From the NCBI GenBank assembly GCA_019973155.2, contig BPQB01000018.1:248001-312000 (forward strand): a stretch of DNA of 64,000 bases, given 5' to 3'. The notes below the pieces were generated by a model that had not been told where the DNA came from, did not search any database, and saw nothing but the letters and a program-made list of their open reading frames with translations. Made by a program: the position numbers and the translations under genes. Shown one piece after another: positions 45,801 through 58,341 of this stretch. The DNA is from Phanerochaete sordida. Taxonomy: Eukaryota > Basidiomycota > Agaricomycetes > Polyporales > Phanerochaetaceae. The number at the start of each line of letters is the position of its first letter. Position 1 is the first letter of the stretch.

Positions 45801-47935
45801 TGTCGGCGTGCCAAGTTTCTATCACACGATGGCCGGGTATCATGGGTGTCTTTGTCTAGTGAGTCCGCTGCTACCTCTCCGCTAAAGACAGCACTTATCC
45901 TGCTACTAGCGACGCGATTGAGATTGTAACGAGAGTTATGGTCGCGTTACACTACGAAGAACATCCGGAAGATAGTCTAGTCATACAATCGCGACTATTC
46001 CTGGATCACGTCTTGACTATGTTAGTATGCCGCGTTTCGATAGTGTGCCAAATGCACTCAACAGTTTACCTAGGTTCTATGGTCGAGGTATCTTGAATGT
46101 GTTGTTCAAGGTGGGTCCTTTGCCGGCACCCGTCTGACGAGGCTAATCAATTGCTCTACTTCAGCGAGTCTTGACGGTGGACTTTTTCAAGACGCTGAAC
46201 AAAGCCCTTAGTGCTAAATCTGTAGCTGCGGGGCAGCCCAGCCTTAGAGATGCGCTGCTGTACGACACACTCTCAAGAGCTCAAAACAACGACGGCGACT
46301 CGTATCAGCTGGTGCTCGACAATATCAACATGTACATAGAGCTTGTCCATCACTCATCGTACACCCTGGACATCATGCAGTGTAAGCGCTCTCTTGATTT
46401 CCCTTCTGTCGCCCAGCTGATGTATTCTCAGTCGTCGGGTCCAGTCTGACAAGCATTGCTCATAAGATCGGAGATTGGCCTGTGGATACCTTCGACGCAA
46501 GCTCTCTTCTTCTCATACCAGCCCTTCTCATCCAGCATAACAAGTCGCATAGTCGGGTACGCGCTCAGCTTACATACTCAACGACAAGTGCTCATCAAAA
46601 AACAGGACCTCATATCACAAGTGGGGACGATTATACACATGTTGCTTGGAAGGTGTCGATTTTCCTATACTTCGCTATCGCGGATCTTGCAAGTGACGGC
46701 TGCGCTATACCGGAAAGCGGACGTTTCCGGCGGAGGTGTAGCACCCAACTTGGTCCTGGTGGCCTTCCTCGAGTCGGTGTCGGAGATCCTCACTTCGAAG
46801 AACAAGCCTATCTCTACAAGCTTCTCGGCTGCCCTGGAGGTGAGAATAGAACGTCCTAATCGTTCAACAAATCCGCTGACAGTCTACCTGAAGTTGGTCA
46901 CTTCTGATGTAGGTCTGGCGTGCATCGCCCGTCAGAGCTTCTTCCAGCTAGCGGAAGACAGCCTACAGTACCTTCATTCCTACAACACGATGAGTCCTTG
47001 GCACCAAGACTTCGTCACCTGCCAGTGGGCTGCCAAAATTGTTTTACGCGCGGCGGAAGAAAACATCGAAATTATCCGGCATCTCGAGGTATGACCACAG
47101 CGGTGTCGTACCGTCAACGGCTAACAATGTATTTTCCGCAGAACAGCCCTCTGACTGTCCGCACATGGAACATGATCATTTTGGCTGCGCTGTCCGCAAC
47201 CAAGTCGCCAAACCCATCAATTCTTTTGCAATACTTCCACGCATTCGTGTTGGTGTACTACAACTCTCTGGAGCCTTTGCAAGCGATAGCATCGGAATAC
47301 CAGGGCCTCGGAGATATCGAATCCAGTCATATCAGCAGAGCTTATGTCGGAATCAAGCTTTGGCTCCTCGTAGTGCTGAAGACGCTGGAGAGCAGCCCTC
47401 GGACGCCAGGTGAAGAGAGCGGAGACATTGCAAATGCGCACCAGTGTCGAACGATCTGGAACGAGCTCTGGCCCCCCTTCGAAGCCGTGGTGGTCAACTT
47501 GATGCATACGAACGGGGCTGCGAACGCCTTGGTGAGCGAATAGTATCCTTAGCGGTATAATGCAACTCATGCAACGGAACAAGCTACTTGCGTCCAGCTC
47601 CGTAGCTGATCTCTTCCTATTCTTGCACCATACCCGCATCGTGCTTTCCCTCGAATCCTCCTCTCAAGTTAGCTTGCTCACTCGGCTACAAAGCAATAGC
47701 CGGCTAGAAAGCAAGGTGCGTCGCCGTTGATTCGACCGCCAGCTGTACGATGCTTATCGTGCTGGAGATTGCGAGAGTCCTGAGACTACTCACGGAGCCG
47801 CCACCAGATCATCCTACGGAGTACTATATCTCACAGATCGCCGCCGAGATTTCTGCGGAAGAGAAGCTAGAAGCTGCGCGGCTCCAAGAGAGCATGAAGC
47901 CTGCCTGGGATAGAGGACGAAGGGTTGCCAGCTGA
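39801..47935 (+). CDS. Very large C1-domain protein, possible fungal UNC80-like channel regulator
   Basis: A single gene of roughly 25 exons and about 2200 residues. The first exons read 39801-40357, 40415-40875, 40928-42855 and 42908-43240; the last is 47768-47935. The acidic, Ser-rich N-terminus (IDTDISQDEFDALNDPF) precedes helical repeats. Two zinc-binding units are adjacent: CRAC...CPFC....H..C (about 41586-41664), and a canonical C1 spacing H-x12-C-x2-C-x13-C-x2-C-x4-H-x2-C at about 41806-41930. The remainder is helical, HEAT-like sequence (for example LLSLSLRMVADGIAIETFSLL and RGFDMLPPTAIPCLADLMVVL), ending in AEISAEEKLEAARLQESMK. Size and layout suggest the UNC80 group that scaffolds NALCN/Cch1 cation channels, but I recognise this only weakly. 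A generic lipid-regulated scaffold is equally consistent. The middle exons (43299-47560) follow one reading through normal GT-AG introns; individual borders there are approximate. Confidence 0.7.
41155..41238 (+). repeat. Short tandem DPK repeat in the C1-domain gene
   Basis: Four imperfect 18-nt units encode ITDPKL, TTDPKL, AADPKR and FIDPSR. They sit in a linker before RVIHRFHRLFTRL and probably arose by slippage. Confidence 0.75.
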
Positions 47936-48053
47936 GATGTTAGAGTGAGGTAGAATGTACTGCACGGCTGGCTCGTGCAACTGTAAAATTATCACCGTCT
48001 GACTGCTGCTCCTGGACTTGAAGCTGTACTGTTCATTACATTCATAACTAATT

Positions 48054-51000
48054 TCATGGCTGAACTGCTGCTTTGACCAAGCTTCGTCCTAACCTATCTC
48101 TATCGGCTACACTACTTGGATCGGTTATGAAGGCTGTGAGCTCGAAGCGTCCACACGCCACGAACGTTACTGGCGTGTCAAATTCGTACGCCTCGTCGCT
48201 CGCTAGACGGCCGACGGGAATATCCGAAAGCACGCCCTCGAACAGAATATGCTGGGGAGGGTCCAGTACGAAATTGACTGTGAACGTCCGTGGTGTCTCT
48301 GAAGGGTCGATGAACCGTCAGCTCGAAAATCAAGCCGGAAACAAGACCACTCACTTGACAGGTTAGTCACCTTCGTGCGCAGATAGACGAGTTCGTTGAG
48401 CGGCGGCTGATATACGCCAGCGCGAGTAGGTATCGGTTTCAACTCATCCGTCGACTCTTCGTGACACCACAGTGCAAGGTGTAATCGCGCTTGCTCGACC
48501 CGTGTTGAGTTGAGCATCGGCTGCGTAATTCGGAGTTGCCGCAGTGACAGCTCCCCAGTACGGGTACCACCGGTCTACATCGAGTTAGAGCCATGCAAGA
48601 TCGCAAGTCGGATGGACATACCTCTTTCCATTTACCTCGCACGTAGCCGAGGAGCGCTTCTCGATACCAGAACAGCTCTCGCTGTAGCTGCTCTTGCTCA
48701 GCGGAAAGTCCTGACTTGGACACGACGAATTGACGATCTGAGAGCGTCGGGATAGGTTGTCGGATTTCGTCGTCGGGCAGCGCAAATTTCTTGATCGGCA
48801 GCAGTATCCTGAGCTCACAATTAGCACATGAAGTAGGACAGTCCAATAATCCGCACCTGGAAGTCGACCCAGGAGGAACCAGTGTTGTTGTCTGACCTGC
48901 AGAGGCATCTACGCGCCCAGTGAGTCAACTGCCCGGTTGTTCCTTGTACCATAACGCACCAGGTTGGTCGCGTTCGAACGTAACTTCGAACGGTATGCCG
49001 TACGTATTCCGGACTTCGACAGAGAAGATGCACCAGTCGTCTACGTCTCCAATGAGAAGAGGCGCTCTGTGTTCTTCGGGAGAGAGGAAGGCGGTATCTG
49101 GAGAGTAAGGGAGGATATCGAGGTTGAAGCATTCCAGCATCTGGTAGACAGTGACAAGCACTGGGTACGATAGCTGACGGGTATGGAAGGTATCGGGAGG
49201 TTTATCCAGCGTCGGTCGAGGTCGGTGGCAGTAAGAGTAGGAAACATGGATTATACCATGCGTACTGAATTTATTTATCAGACCTTGAAGATAAGACTCA
49301 CGAACGGATCCACATACCATCCGACCTTGCCGAAGCAATCCACAGTAACGACTAGCTTTTCGCCCGGCTCGGCAGCGTGTTTACCTGACGAGCTTTCCCA
49401 CGTGAACACCGGCTTGTGAATGAGGTCGAATTCTGTCTCATAGGTGTCGTACACAGACAAGTCGCCCTCCGCGAGAGCTTGCTGGGCAGGCGCTATTGTC
49501 GAATCGTCGAATGTGAGGCGAACGAAGTCGACAGGTAATGACGACACATTCTCCAGAGTGATACGGATTGTGGACCTAGATGCCTATTAGCACACAGTCT
49601 GTAGACTCGTGGCCATTTGACGCACTTCTCGCCGTTGTACAACATGACAGCGCCATGTGTGAGCGATGTCCGGCGGATTCGAAGGAGTGGTTGCTCAAGC
49701 ACAACTTGGCATTGCAAGAACTTCGGTGTATGCTGTGCGGTGGAGGTGGCCGTAGCACTGGAACGCTTTCTCTTCTTGCTGAACGGCCGAGAGTCGAGTC
49801 CCGCATGCTTAGATCGCCCAGTCTCGCAATCGATTGCACTGCGGCGCCGAGCTTGTCTTGACTCTTCGTCGTCTGTTGATAGGGGAAGAAGAAACTCTCG
49901 CGTGGCTCCTCCAGGTGCTTGCACGCAACACCCGCGTATTGTCAGAGTCCCTGCTTCGAGGGCTTGCGCGGCGATGGTTACTGGATGGAAAGAGTTCGCC
50001 GGTACCACCAGGGCCATGGGTTTGGACTCAATGGCAACACCAGCGGTGCTACGGCATGTGAGTACGGGCTGGCTGGCGAAATCAACGTGACCCACCTAAG
50101 CGACAGCTTCGACAGCTCTAAATCGAAAATGTAGGGGTTGCGAAGAGTGATTACCACATCGAACGGTTCGTTCTGCACTAGGAGTGTACTAGACTAAGGA
50201 GATCACGTCTCAGTAAGGGATCCAAGTATTCTCAATAACGACGTACCTGTCCTGCTAGCGACCTGCGCGGATTGTACAGGAACGGATCCGTCTTTCCGAC
50301 GAGGATAGGATTTATGCCCTCCTGCTTTTGCGATAGCAGAGATATAGGCTTCTCTATGGGTAAACGAACGAGAGGTAGCCTATAGGCTGCTCAGTGTTTG
50401 CTGCAGAGCGTTCGTAGTGGGTACGTACGGTAGTATCTCAATGCTGACTATCGGTTTTCCGGACCAATAATCGACGCGACGGGAGTCACCTCTTCGTCTC
50501 GCGGTGGATAATGCACGTGCAGCAGTACTGTAAAAATGATGCTGATCGCCGTGGCTCATGACGACGTGCAGGGTCTTCAATGAAGACAAACAAAACTGTG
50601 CTACTGCCGGGTAGTCTAGAAGGAGGTGAGCATCACAAAAATCATGCCTGAATTAATTCACATACCTGGCAAGGCTTCCGCGACCGCTATCGCTTCGCGA
50701 ACGATGCCAATCTGCAGCTCCGGCCACCCATGTGCTTCCTCTACGGTTTCCGGCTCCTCTGAACCATCGTTAACCGCTTCACCGGACTCTGCAGTTTCGC
50801 TCGCTACGAGGCGAACAGCCTCGAGGTCGATGCCATGGACTCGGCATATGTGCTTGACCACTCGGAGGATGCTCTCATTCCCCTTCACGTTCTCGACCGT
50901 CCTGATGCCCACAGAGCCCCGGTTCGCGCTGTCGCCCAGGTCGACGCCTTGGATGCCGAGCCCCGCGCCTGCGACCATCGGCCCTCCGCTCTCTTCACGG

Positions 51001-52795
51001 CCGCAGACTACAAGGTCCATGATGCAACCCAGGACCTCGCGCAGAATGTACGCCTCTTTCCGAAGGTAGCCGAGAATACTGTAGATGGCGGCGACGTTCT
51101 CCAGGATGAATATTCGCTCGCGCGAGCCGAGATGCAGGAGCCAGGGACCATGTGCCTGCGCGACGACACTTGAGATCGCGGATCGCGTGATGCCCGTTAT
51201 CGAGCTGAGTCGCTCGGCGGAGTTGTACGACACGCGCTTGCTCCCGTTTGACGTCGACTCTGACTCTTGGGACAAGGTCGGAGGTAACGTAGCGGTACTT
51301 CCGTGGAGGAGCATCGCGAAAGTCATCGGTCCCCAGCCCTTGGACGCCCACACTGCAAGCAACAGCGACGCGTGTCGTAGTATGCTGCGTGTGTAGAACC
51401 ACGAGACGAAGGAGAAGTTCGCTTCCGGTTCTGCCGGAGGAGCAGACCGACAGTACAAAACCGCGGCTTGAACGACCTTCTCGATAACCTCCGTCCACGG
51501 CTCTGTACCCTCCGGGGTCCCGTTCTATGCAACGAAGTCAATATCTACGTCAGCGGATGCGAGTGATCGAACTGCGACCGACCATCTGGTTAGATGACCA
51601 GGCATCTACGACTTGCATCGTCGCGAGGCCTTCGAGGGCAGAAGCATGCCAGACAGAATCCTGTGAGCTCTTCAGAAGGATGATAGCTTCACTGTACCTG
51701 ATTAGCGTCAGTGTCAGTAATGATTCTGTCGCAAAAGCGAGGGTATTTACCATACTGAAGCATCCATAGTCCTGCCGGCAAGTAGGAAGAAGTCTGCGAG
51801 GACCTTGAAGAGTCGACCATGAGACGAGACTGCGCCTATAGTCAAGGGCTTCTTCTTGGTAGGAGCAGGAAGACTTGACTGGCGGAAGGGGGAGGAAGGA
51901 GGACCTGGACCAATGGACGAATTGCGCTTCACGGACAAGGTCGTTGGCGTCCTGACTCGCAGAAGCTCTGGCTGACTGTGCTGAGAGGGTAGAGGAGGCA
52001 GGGAGCTACGAACAGGTGGTTCGTTCTCAATGGGCTTCGGCATCTCTGAGACGGGCGGGAGGGTAGGGAAGAGCGTCGCATTGAGGTACTCGTTCCCGAG
52101 CGGGCTCTCTAACGATTGTACCTGTCACCTCTAGTTGAGCGTCGAGCTGCAGGCACGCGGACGAGGATAGCAGCACTAACCACGGTTGCAAATTCAGCCA
52201 GTATATTTGAGCACAAGTCTGCGATCAGTGTACCGACGTACAACCGTTTATTGCCCATCATGCCTGGTATAACTACCAGTCCGGGATAGTTGCCAAGGTT
52301 GAGGTTCGTGCTACCATCGCTCTCCTCAAAGACCAAGCAGTTATTGGCCAAGGGGAAAAGGGCACCGGGCGGAAAGAGGTCGCTCAGCATGGCGTTGAAC
52401 TGCGCGAGGATGGAGGACATCGACTCATTCTGTGAGCTCGAGCTGGAAGCGATGCCAATGACACCTAGTGGGAAGTCGGACGGCCGAAAGAGCGACAGCG
52501 TCTGGTGCGACGAGGGAAGTGGGTGCGAAGGGTAGCTCAGATGTATATGCCCAGATGCCAACGGACTGGGCATAAACCGCGCTGCGGGGACGTGGTGTCA
52601 ATCATGGACGCGTATACAGGCGTCGCGTTACGCACCTCTATCATCGCGCGTGTCCGCGGGTATATCTCCCAGACGTATACTCTCAAACGTCCGTACCTCC
52701 GCTGCCCACTGTTCGAAGAACGACCGCTTGATGTTGCCGACTGGAAGGAGCAGAATCCGGATGCGGGCTAATGAGCCGAATTCCAGAGGATCCAT
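48054..52795 (-). CDS. TRS120: TRAPPII complex subunit Trs120 (TRAPPC9 homologue)
   Basis: The gene reads on the minus strand from MDPLEFGSLARIRILLLPVG at 52795 to a TGA at 48054-48056, through about 14 exons and roughly 1300 residues. Trs120 is a TRAPPII-specific subunit that helps activate Rab11/Ypt31 at the late Golgi. Family marks are the N-terminal RIRILLLPVGNIKRSFFEQW and IRLGDIPAD, then LSYPSHPLPSSHQTLSLFRP with VIGIASSS, then HGRLFKVLADFFLLAGR followed by SEAIILLKSSQDSVWHASAL (the helical repeat core), and a beta-rich C-terminal half with Ig-like strands (YFIQQPLLRIRRTSL-type segments near 49700, LPDDEIRQPIPTLSDRQF near 48790). The end reads EFDTPVTFVACGRFELTAF. Middle exon borders (49000-50600) are approximate. 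It converges with the large C1 gene, 118 bp apart. Confidence 0.9.
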
Positions 52796-53083
52796 GGTTT
52801 CCGGCCTTCAAGGAGATTGGTATCGACCCTGCAGCATACAGTGTAGTGTGCTCCTGCACACGAGCTGCCTCCGACCGGTGTCAATAGAGTAGAAAGGCTC
52901 GGAGATGAGACGAAGCAGATGCACGGAGTGGAAGGAGGTAGGCACGGTAGCGCTGTAGACGCGCCCATATGCGCGTAGACAGGTTGACGACAACCATCAC
53001 GTTCATGTCTCGCAGTCCAGTATGGTACGTCGTGTGAGCATTATTCTATGGGATTCTCAAGTCAAAGCGAATGTTCCTAGGGG

Positions 53084-53412
53084 ATGAGCGACAAGTCGCT
53101 CGGAGCTCTCATGCTCTCTGCCGCGGCCGCAGCCTTCGGGTACTACACGATATGGACAATCCTGCTGGTGAGTAGCGCGACCATTCCCAGAGCTCGAAGA
53201 GGTCACAAAGCATCTTCCAGCCCTTCTTCGATGCGTCAAGCCCTGTGCACCAATGGTTCCCTTCGCGTGAATGGGCAGTCCGAATACCTGCATTCATTCT
53301 AGTCGTTGGATTGTCAGCTATCGGTATGCTACTCGGATTCAAGGTAATCCAGGATCACAGTCGTACGCGAGAAAACGGAGCGCACATGGGCTTGAAGCGT
53401 CCATTAAAGTGA
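53084..53412 (+). CDS. DPM2: Dolichol-phosphate mannosyltransferase regulatory subunit
   Basis: Two exons, 53084-53167 and 53221-53412, give 91 residues. DPM2 is the small ER membrane subunit that stabilises the Dpm1 catalytic subunit and also contacts the GPI-GlcNAc transferase. The first helix is GALMLSAAAAAFGYYTIWTI, the intron falls after ILL, and the loop PFFDASSPVHQWFPSREWA is the family signature before the second helix (VRIPAFILVVGLSAIGMLLG). The C-terminus is a short basic tail (KRPLK). Length matches DPM2 proteins (about 84). It is divergent from TRS120, with 288 bp between start codons. Confidence 0.92.
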
Positions 53413-53497
53413 CGGGTTCGGAAAGGTATCGAATATATATGGTGTACAACAGCGCATAGATCCAGGATAGCACAGGCGTCACAACGTTGCGTTCACA

Positions 53498-54046
53498 TTA
53501 GTCGAAGTCAGATTCGTCCTGCTTGAATGCGGCACTGTAGGCCAGGATGGTTCCATAGACAAGCCTGAGGATGGACGCGATAAGTCGGGGAGCCAGTAGC
53601 AAGGAACGCGTGACGTACGAGCCGCCGATGATAGACATTGCACACGCTCCAGGCCGTATTATCTCGGAGTGCGCCAGCACGAGAGGGAGGGCAAAGCCGG
53701 TGACGACCACGATCGATGTGAGGAAGCGACCAAGGTCCACCGGTCCCGAACCCTCATAGTCTGCGGTGAAGTCGTCGCCTCCGCAGTGCGCGAAAAGGGC
53801 GTTGGGCAAGGGCGCGAGGACGAAGATCAATGCTGTACGTGTGTTGAGCAAGAACGCGAGCTACAGCATAGGAGTGGACGCACCAACGAGCAGCGGCAGC
53901 CAATTCGACCACAAGGCGCAGGAGAGGATAATCATCAAGAACCCGACGGCAAGCACGAAGGAGAGGAGGATGACCGCTGGGGTCATTCGTAAACAGTGCA
54001 AAATCCGGTGTAGAGCATACTCACTCTTGAGTCCGGCGTGCGCCAT
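53498..54046 (-). CDS. VPS55: Vacuolar protein sorting protein 55 (LEPROT family)
   Basis: Exons, transcript order, 54046-54025, 53976-53884, 53832-53619 and 53564-53498, give 131 residues. Vps55 forms a late-endosome membrane complex with Vps68 and acts in endosome-to-vacuole sorting. Four hydrophobic spans are clear: VILLSFVLAVGFLMIILSC, NWLPLLVALIFVLAPLPNAL, FLTSIVVVTGFALPLVLAH and GSLVYGTILAYSAAF. The family motifs LSCAL, PLPN and ALPLVLAH are all present. The loop FAHCGGDDFTADYEGSGP is normal for the family. The first coding exon holds only 22 nt (MAHAGLK plus one base), which automated prediction can miss. The gene converges with DPM2. Confidence 0.94.
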
Positions 54047-54303
54047 GGCGAGTATGATACAAACGGGGCACAGTCGTGGACGTTGAAGAGTGCTGTGCGC
54101 GCTGCGTCTCCAACCGAGTGCGGGGGCGCGCCTAGCGCGCTTACGTCGGTGATCCCCTTCCCCAGGCGCCCGAATGCTTGGGCGAAATATTCGTGGATTC
54201 ATCTCACATTCCTTCAGCGATGTTGGAAGACGAAGGAAATATACGAAACGGGTATAACTACTAATAAACAAAGCTAGATCGTGAAGGATACTGGTACGGT
54301 CGA

Positions 54304-57300
54304 TCAAATCCTAGTCCGTCTCGTGGGTCGGCCGGGGAGGACGTTCGTAGGCTTCTCTATCAGCGTGCCCCGTGTTACAGGCAAGCTTGACTTGAGCCTA
54401 CCCATAGGCTTCTTGATCTCTCTCGGTGGAGGTATAGGTATTGAAGATGTCGATGCTGTTGATGATGAGGACGTCGACGAGCCTAACGACTTGACCATCT
54501 CTGGAGGCGAGGCCAGAGTGACAGTCTCATCTTGCTCGTCCGCTTCGCTCAGATCGGTGCCGTCTTCTGCTGCGCTTCCTACGACCTCTGCTTCGTGCGC
54601 TTCTACGGGCTCGTCGTGCGCAGGCGTCGCATGCCGCGAGTGCGATGCCTCGGGGTGCGAGGATGTCGAGCCTCGGCCCCGCCAGTCGCGCAGGATAACC
54701 TCCCGGCTCTCCGTAAGCGTCCACTCGTCCGCGTACGTCCAGGTGCGTTTGCGAGGTGTGGTGCCTGTAGGCATGTCTTCTCGTGCGCCGTGATCCGCCA
54801 GGATCTGGCTCGTCTGGTAGATCTCCGAGAGATGGTTGGATGCCGCTGAGCGGAAGGTATCGTGTGCCTTCGAGAGGGCCGATGACTAAAACGACATTAG
54901 GACCCACTGCAACGATCGATACGGACGCTTGCGTACCTCGGTGCCGACCTGGTCCGTCATGAGCTCCGCGTTGCGCGACGTGGTCGCGACTCCGCGCTGC
55001 ATATAGCGGTATCCGGACTGCGCATCTGTTACCATAGCTTCTGTGGCGTCGAGCCGGGCGCGTTTGGTCCTGCCCAGGTTCTCGTATGCTGAGGGCGCGT
55101 CAGTGGGCCGTAAGAATGCATGACGGAGGAATGCGCACCATCCGTATAAGCGGCCTCGGATGACTGAATCTGCCGCTGCAGGTCCGCCGAGAAGCTGGCA
55201 ACCGACGACGATACCGTGTTGCGCACATCGGCCAAGCCCTCTCTGAGAGATGTGTTGGTGTTCGCGATGGTCTGTAAAGAGTATTAGACACGGTCTCACG
55301 CGGAAAGGAGAAGCTGTTACCTTGAACGCGCCGTCGCGTGTGCGCTTCCCTTCACCCGCTCGTCGGGTGAGAGCCACGCTCCATTCGCTACCCATCCCGA
55401 TCACGTCGTCGAGCCGTTGGCCTTGCTCCTTGCCCAGCTTGACCATCCCAGCCTCCGCCACAGCATTGCTCTCCGACATCTCTGTAAAGGCTTCCCGCAG
55501 GCTCCGATCTCGTTCGGCTGTGAAGTTGCCCAAGAGACCAGATATGCGGGTGAGGAGCTCGTCCTTAGCCTGATCTGCTTTGACCTTCTCCGACTCCAGC
55601 AACCGGGTAAGGAGTGCATTCTGCTGCTTGAGCCGAACGACCTCAGCTTTCGACGTCGAGTCTGCCAACGCTTTAGCTTCCTGCAGAGACTTCTGCTCGG
55701 AGGCAATGTGATCGTGTGCTTCTTGCAAGACCGCTTCGGTAATTACGCCGAGCGACTTGAAGGCTTTCTCGACCTAGGGAGCATATTTGAGCCGCTAATT
55801 CGGGAGTAAGAAAATGATCCTCACAGTCTGGCAGCTGGTGGTCACAGAAGCCTCGGCTTCTTTGCAGGTCGCCTCGCAGTGTTGTCGCATAGTGTCGGCC
55901 CAAGTGCCGAGAGCGGTCTTGACACCTTCCTGCGTCTCCTGCATGCTCGAGTGAATGGCATTGACGGCCTCGTCTGACGCCTGCTCCTTCGCGCGAATGA
56001 TCTTCAGAGCCTCCTGCACCTTCTCGATCTGCTGGTTGATCCGTGCAGATATTCCAGCGAGGGTTTCGAGCTCTTTCGTGCGGTACTGCTCGGTCTCTGT
56101 TCGGATGTTCGATATGTGCTGGTTCGAGACCTTCACAAAGTCGTCCAGCTTCGAAGAGAATTCTCGCGTCTCCGTGGTGATCTTGCGGGTGTGCGAGGTG
56201 ACCGCCTGCACATTCGAAGTGAAGACTGTCGTCTTGCGCTCTAGAAGATACCCATCAGTGCCTCGATTCACATGATGAAGAGACCACTTACCCAGCTTCC
56301 CAAACAGCCGTCCAAGATCGTCGACGCTCTGATGGGCGACGGATTTTAAGCCGGTCGCAACACCGTCGAGAGCAGTCTCGCTCTCTTGGTAGGCCTGCCG
56401 AACCACGGTCTCTTCCTCCAGGGCTCCCTTGACGACCTCCAGCTTCCCCTCGGTCGCTTTGAGTTCCGTCTCCTTCTTCTGTAGCCTATCCTTCGTCTCC
56501 TTGAGCTCACCGTCCCGTCGCATCAGCAAAGCCATGCTCTGCTCAAACTCCTCTCGGATGTTCCGCAGCTGGCTCTCGACGATCTCAACCTGCTTCTTTG
56601 CTTCCACCATCTCGGTGTCTCGCAGCTCTTGCTCCGTCGTCATTTCCTGCCATCGTTCCTCGGACAAGAAGATACCGTTCTTTTCGCGGGCAGCGAGGAC
56701 ATCGGCCTTCAAGCGTTCGATCTCCACCACATACTCTTTGAGGAGAGCGTTGCGAGTCATGCGCTGGTTGACCTCAGGCTTATTCCGGATGGACTTGGCC
56801 CGGAGAGCGTAGTCAAGGGTAGAGAGAGTTTCCTCCATGTTGGAGCGGGCAGGGGAGACGGTGGCAACGATGCAGGTCTTAGTCCTCCCTCCCAAGGAGT
56901 CCTGGAGTAGCCGAGTAAGCTTGGACTCGCTGTGAATCACTGGTTAGGTATTACGCCACATCGCAGTGTGTGTCACATACCGATAGGGAACATGGGAGGA
57001 GCGGTCAACGAGAGCATTTATGACCCTCCCAAGGGTGAGCAAGCTCTGGTTGATCATGCCCGCCTCACGAGCCCGCTTGTCCTGTGCTCCGGACCGTCCA
57101 ATGTTCTCGGAACCGGCCAAGTCGACAAGATTTAGCTTGCCAACTCGGAGGGTGTCGTCTCCGATATGAGACGTCTCCTTGGTATGTACAGTTATTGAGA
57201 AGACGGAGTGGGAACGACTGGAGTGATCGTTGAACTTCGTTGCTGCGATTTGCCTCCGTTGGCTGCCTTTGGTGAGAAGCGCAAGGGCGTCGGCAGCATC

Positions 57301-58198
57301 CTTCACTGAGAACTCTTCGAGGCCTTGAATAAATACGCCCTTCTTGCTGGCGTCGTCGAAGATCTTGAGGCCGCCTTGTCCGGAGTTGTCCTTGCCTCCA
57401 CCATGCGCCATGGGCTGTGCTGTTCCAACCGGCGCGGAAAGCTCCGGAGCGAGCAGGTCTCGCAGCTCCTCATTGTAGAGCTCAATGAATGATATCTTGA
57501 CGCTATAGTCTGCAACAGAAGTCTCGAGGTGGTGGAAGAGGCGAAATAGTACGCGGGGTATCATGCCAGCTTGGGCGGAAGGGTTGCCCATCGGAGTGGG
57601 TGTGAGGTCGCCTTGCATGGTATATCTGCGTTCGTCCATTTGTTCTGTGAGGATAGACACGTTGACAAAGCACTCACGTTTTCCCCGTTCCCGTCTGCCC
57701 ATACGCAAATAGGGTGCAATTGTACCCACGCACGACTTCGTCCAGCATCGGTGCAACGACGTCGTTATAGATCAAAGCCTGGTCTGCCTCCGGGCCAAAG
57801 ACCATGTCGAAGGGGTATGTGCGAGTAGGGGGGAGTGTGACGACGCCTAGGCTGGACGCGGGGGCGGCGGTCTCGATAGTGATCTCCTGGCATTTCGCGC
57901 CGCTTGACTGCACAATTATGGGCGAGTTTTCCTGAATCTCTCGCTCGTTACGGCGTCGACAGCGGATGACAACTTGTATGTTGGTCTCTGGTGCATCGTG
58001 GGGGGTAGTCGCAGCAGCGGATCTGGTGACCCTGGACGCTTGTGTAGGGCGGGGTATCTCTTCGGCGGGGGTGGGCAACTCGCGCGCAACGGAGGGGGCC
58101 CTCGAGGTGGTCGGCCTGGACCTGCTGCCGGCGGCGACGGTGGGTTGAGAGGAGGTTGCGCGGGAGCCCCGAGGGAGGGCAGTGCGGCGAGTAGCCAT
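54304..58198 (-). CDS. Kinesin-5 (BimC/Eg5 family mitotic motor)
   Basis: Eight exons, transcript order 58198-57678, 57625-56981, 56929-56292, 56240-55825, 55773-55321, 55271-55139, 55088-54937 and 54885-54304, give 1179 residues. Kinesin-5 is the plus-end homotetrameric motor that slides antiparallel spindle microtubules. A basic Ser/Pro N-terminal extension (about 70 residues) precedes the motor domain: [16 protein letters not shown]-loop [11 protein letters not shown], switch [12 protein letters not shown], switch [17 protein letters not shown] and [19 protein letters not shown]. Coiled coils cover about 450-980. The tail carries the BimC box ([13 protein letters not shown] at about 1027) with its likely Cdk1-site Thr, followed by an acidic and Ser/Pro end. 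The start at 58198 is preferred over an upstream ATG at 58288. The promoter is shared with ELF1, 143 bp away. Confidence 0.95.
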
Positions 58199-58341
58199 CG
58201 CGGGAGTCGGGTGGTGGTTTCGCAGCACAAACGCGGTTCGTCCATTCGACGCGTTTGGCCACGTGATGGCGTGGGAAGCATGCCCCAATCCGGCACTCGA
58301 CCCAATCCACTTTGGCGCTTCAGCTGCTTGTTCACTCCCCC
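58199..58341. promoter_or_regulatory. Compact divergent promoter between kinesin-5 and ELF1
   Basis: Only 143 bp separate the two start codons, so both promoters and 5' leaders must fit or overlap. No TATA box is visible; a CACGTG-like cacgtga occurs at 58260-58266. Confidence 0.6.
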
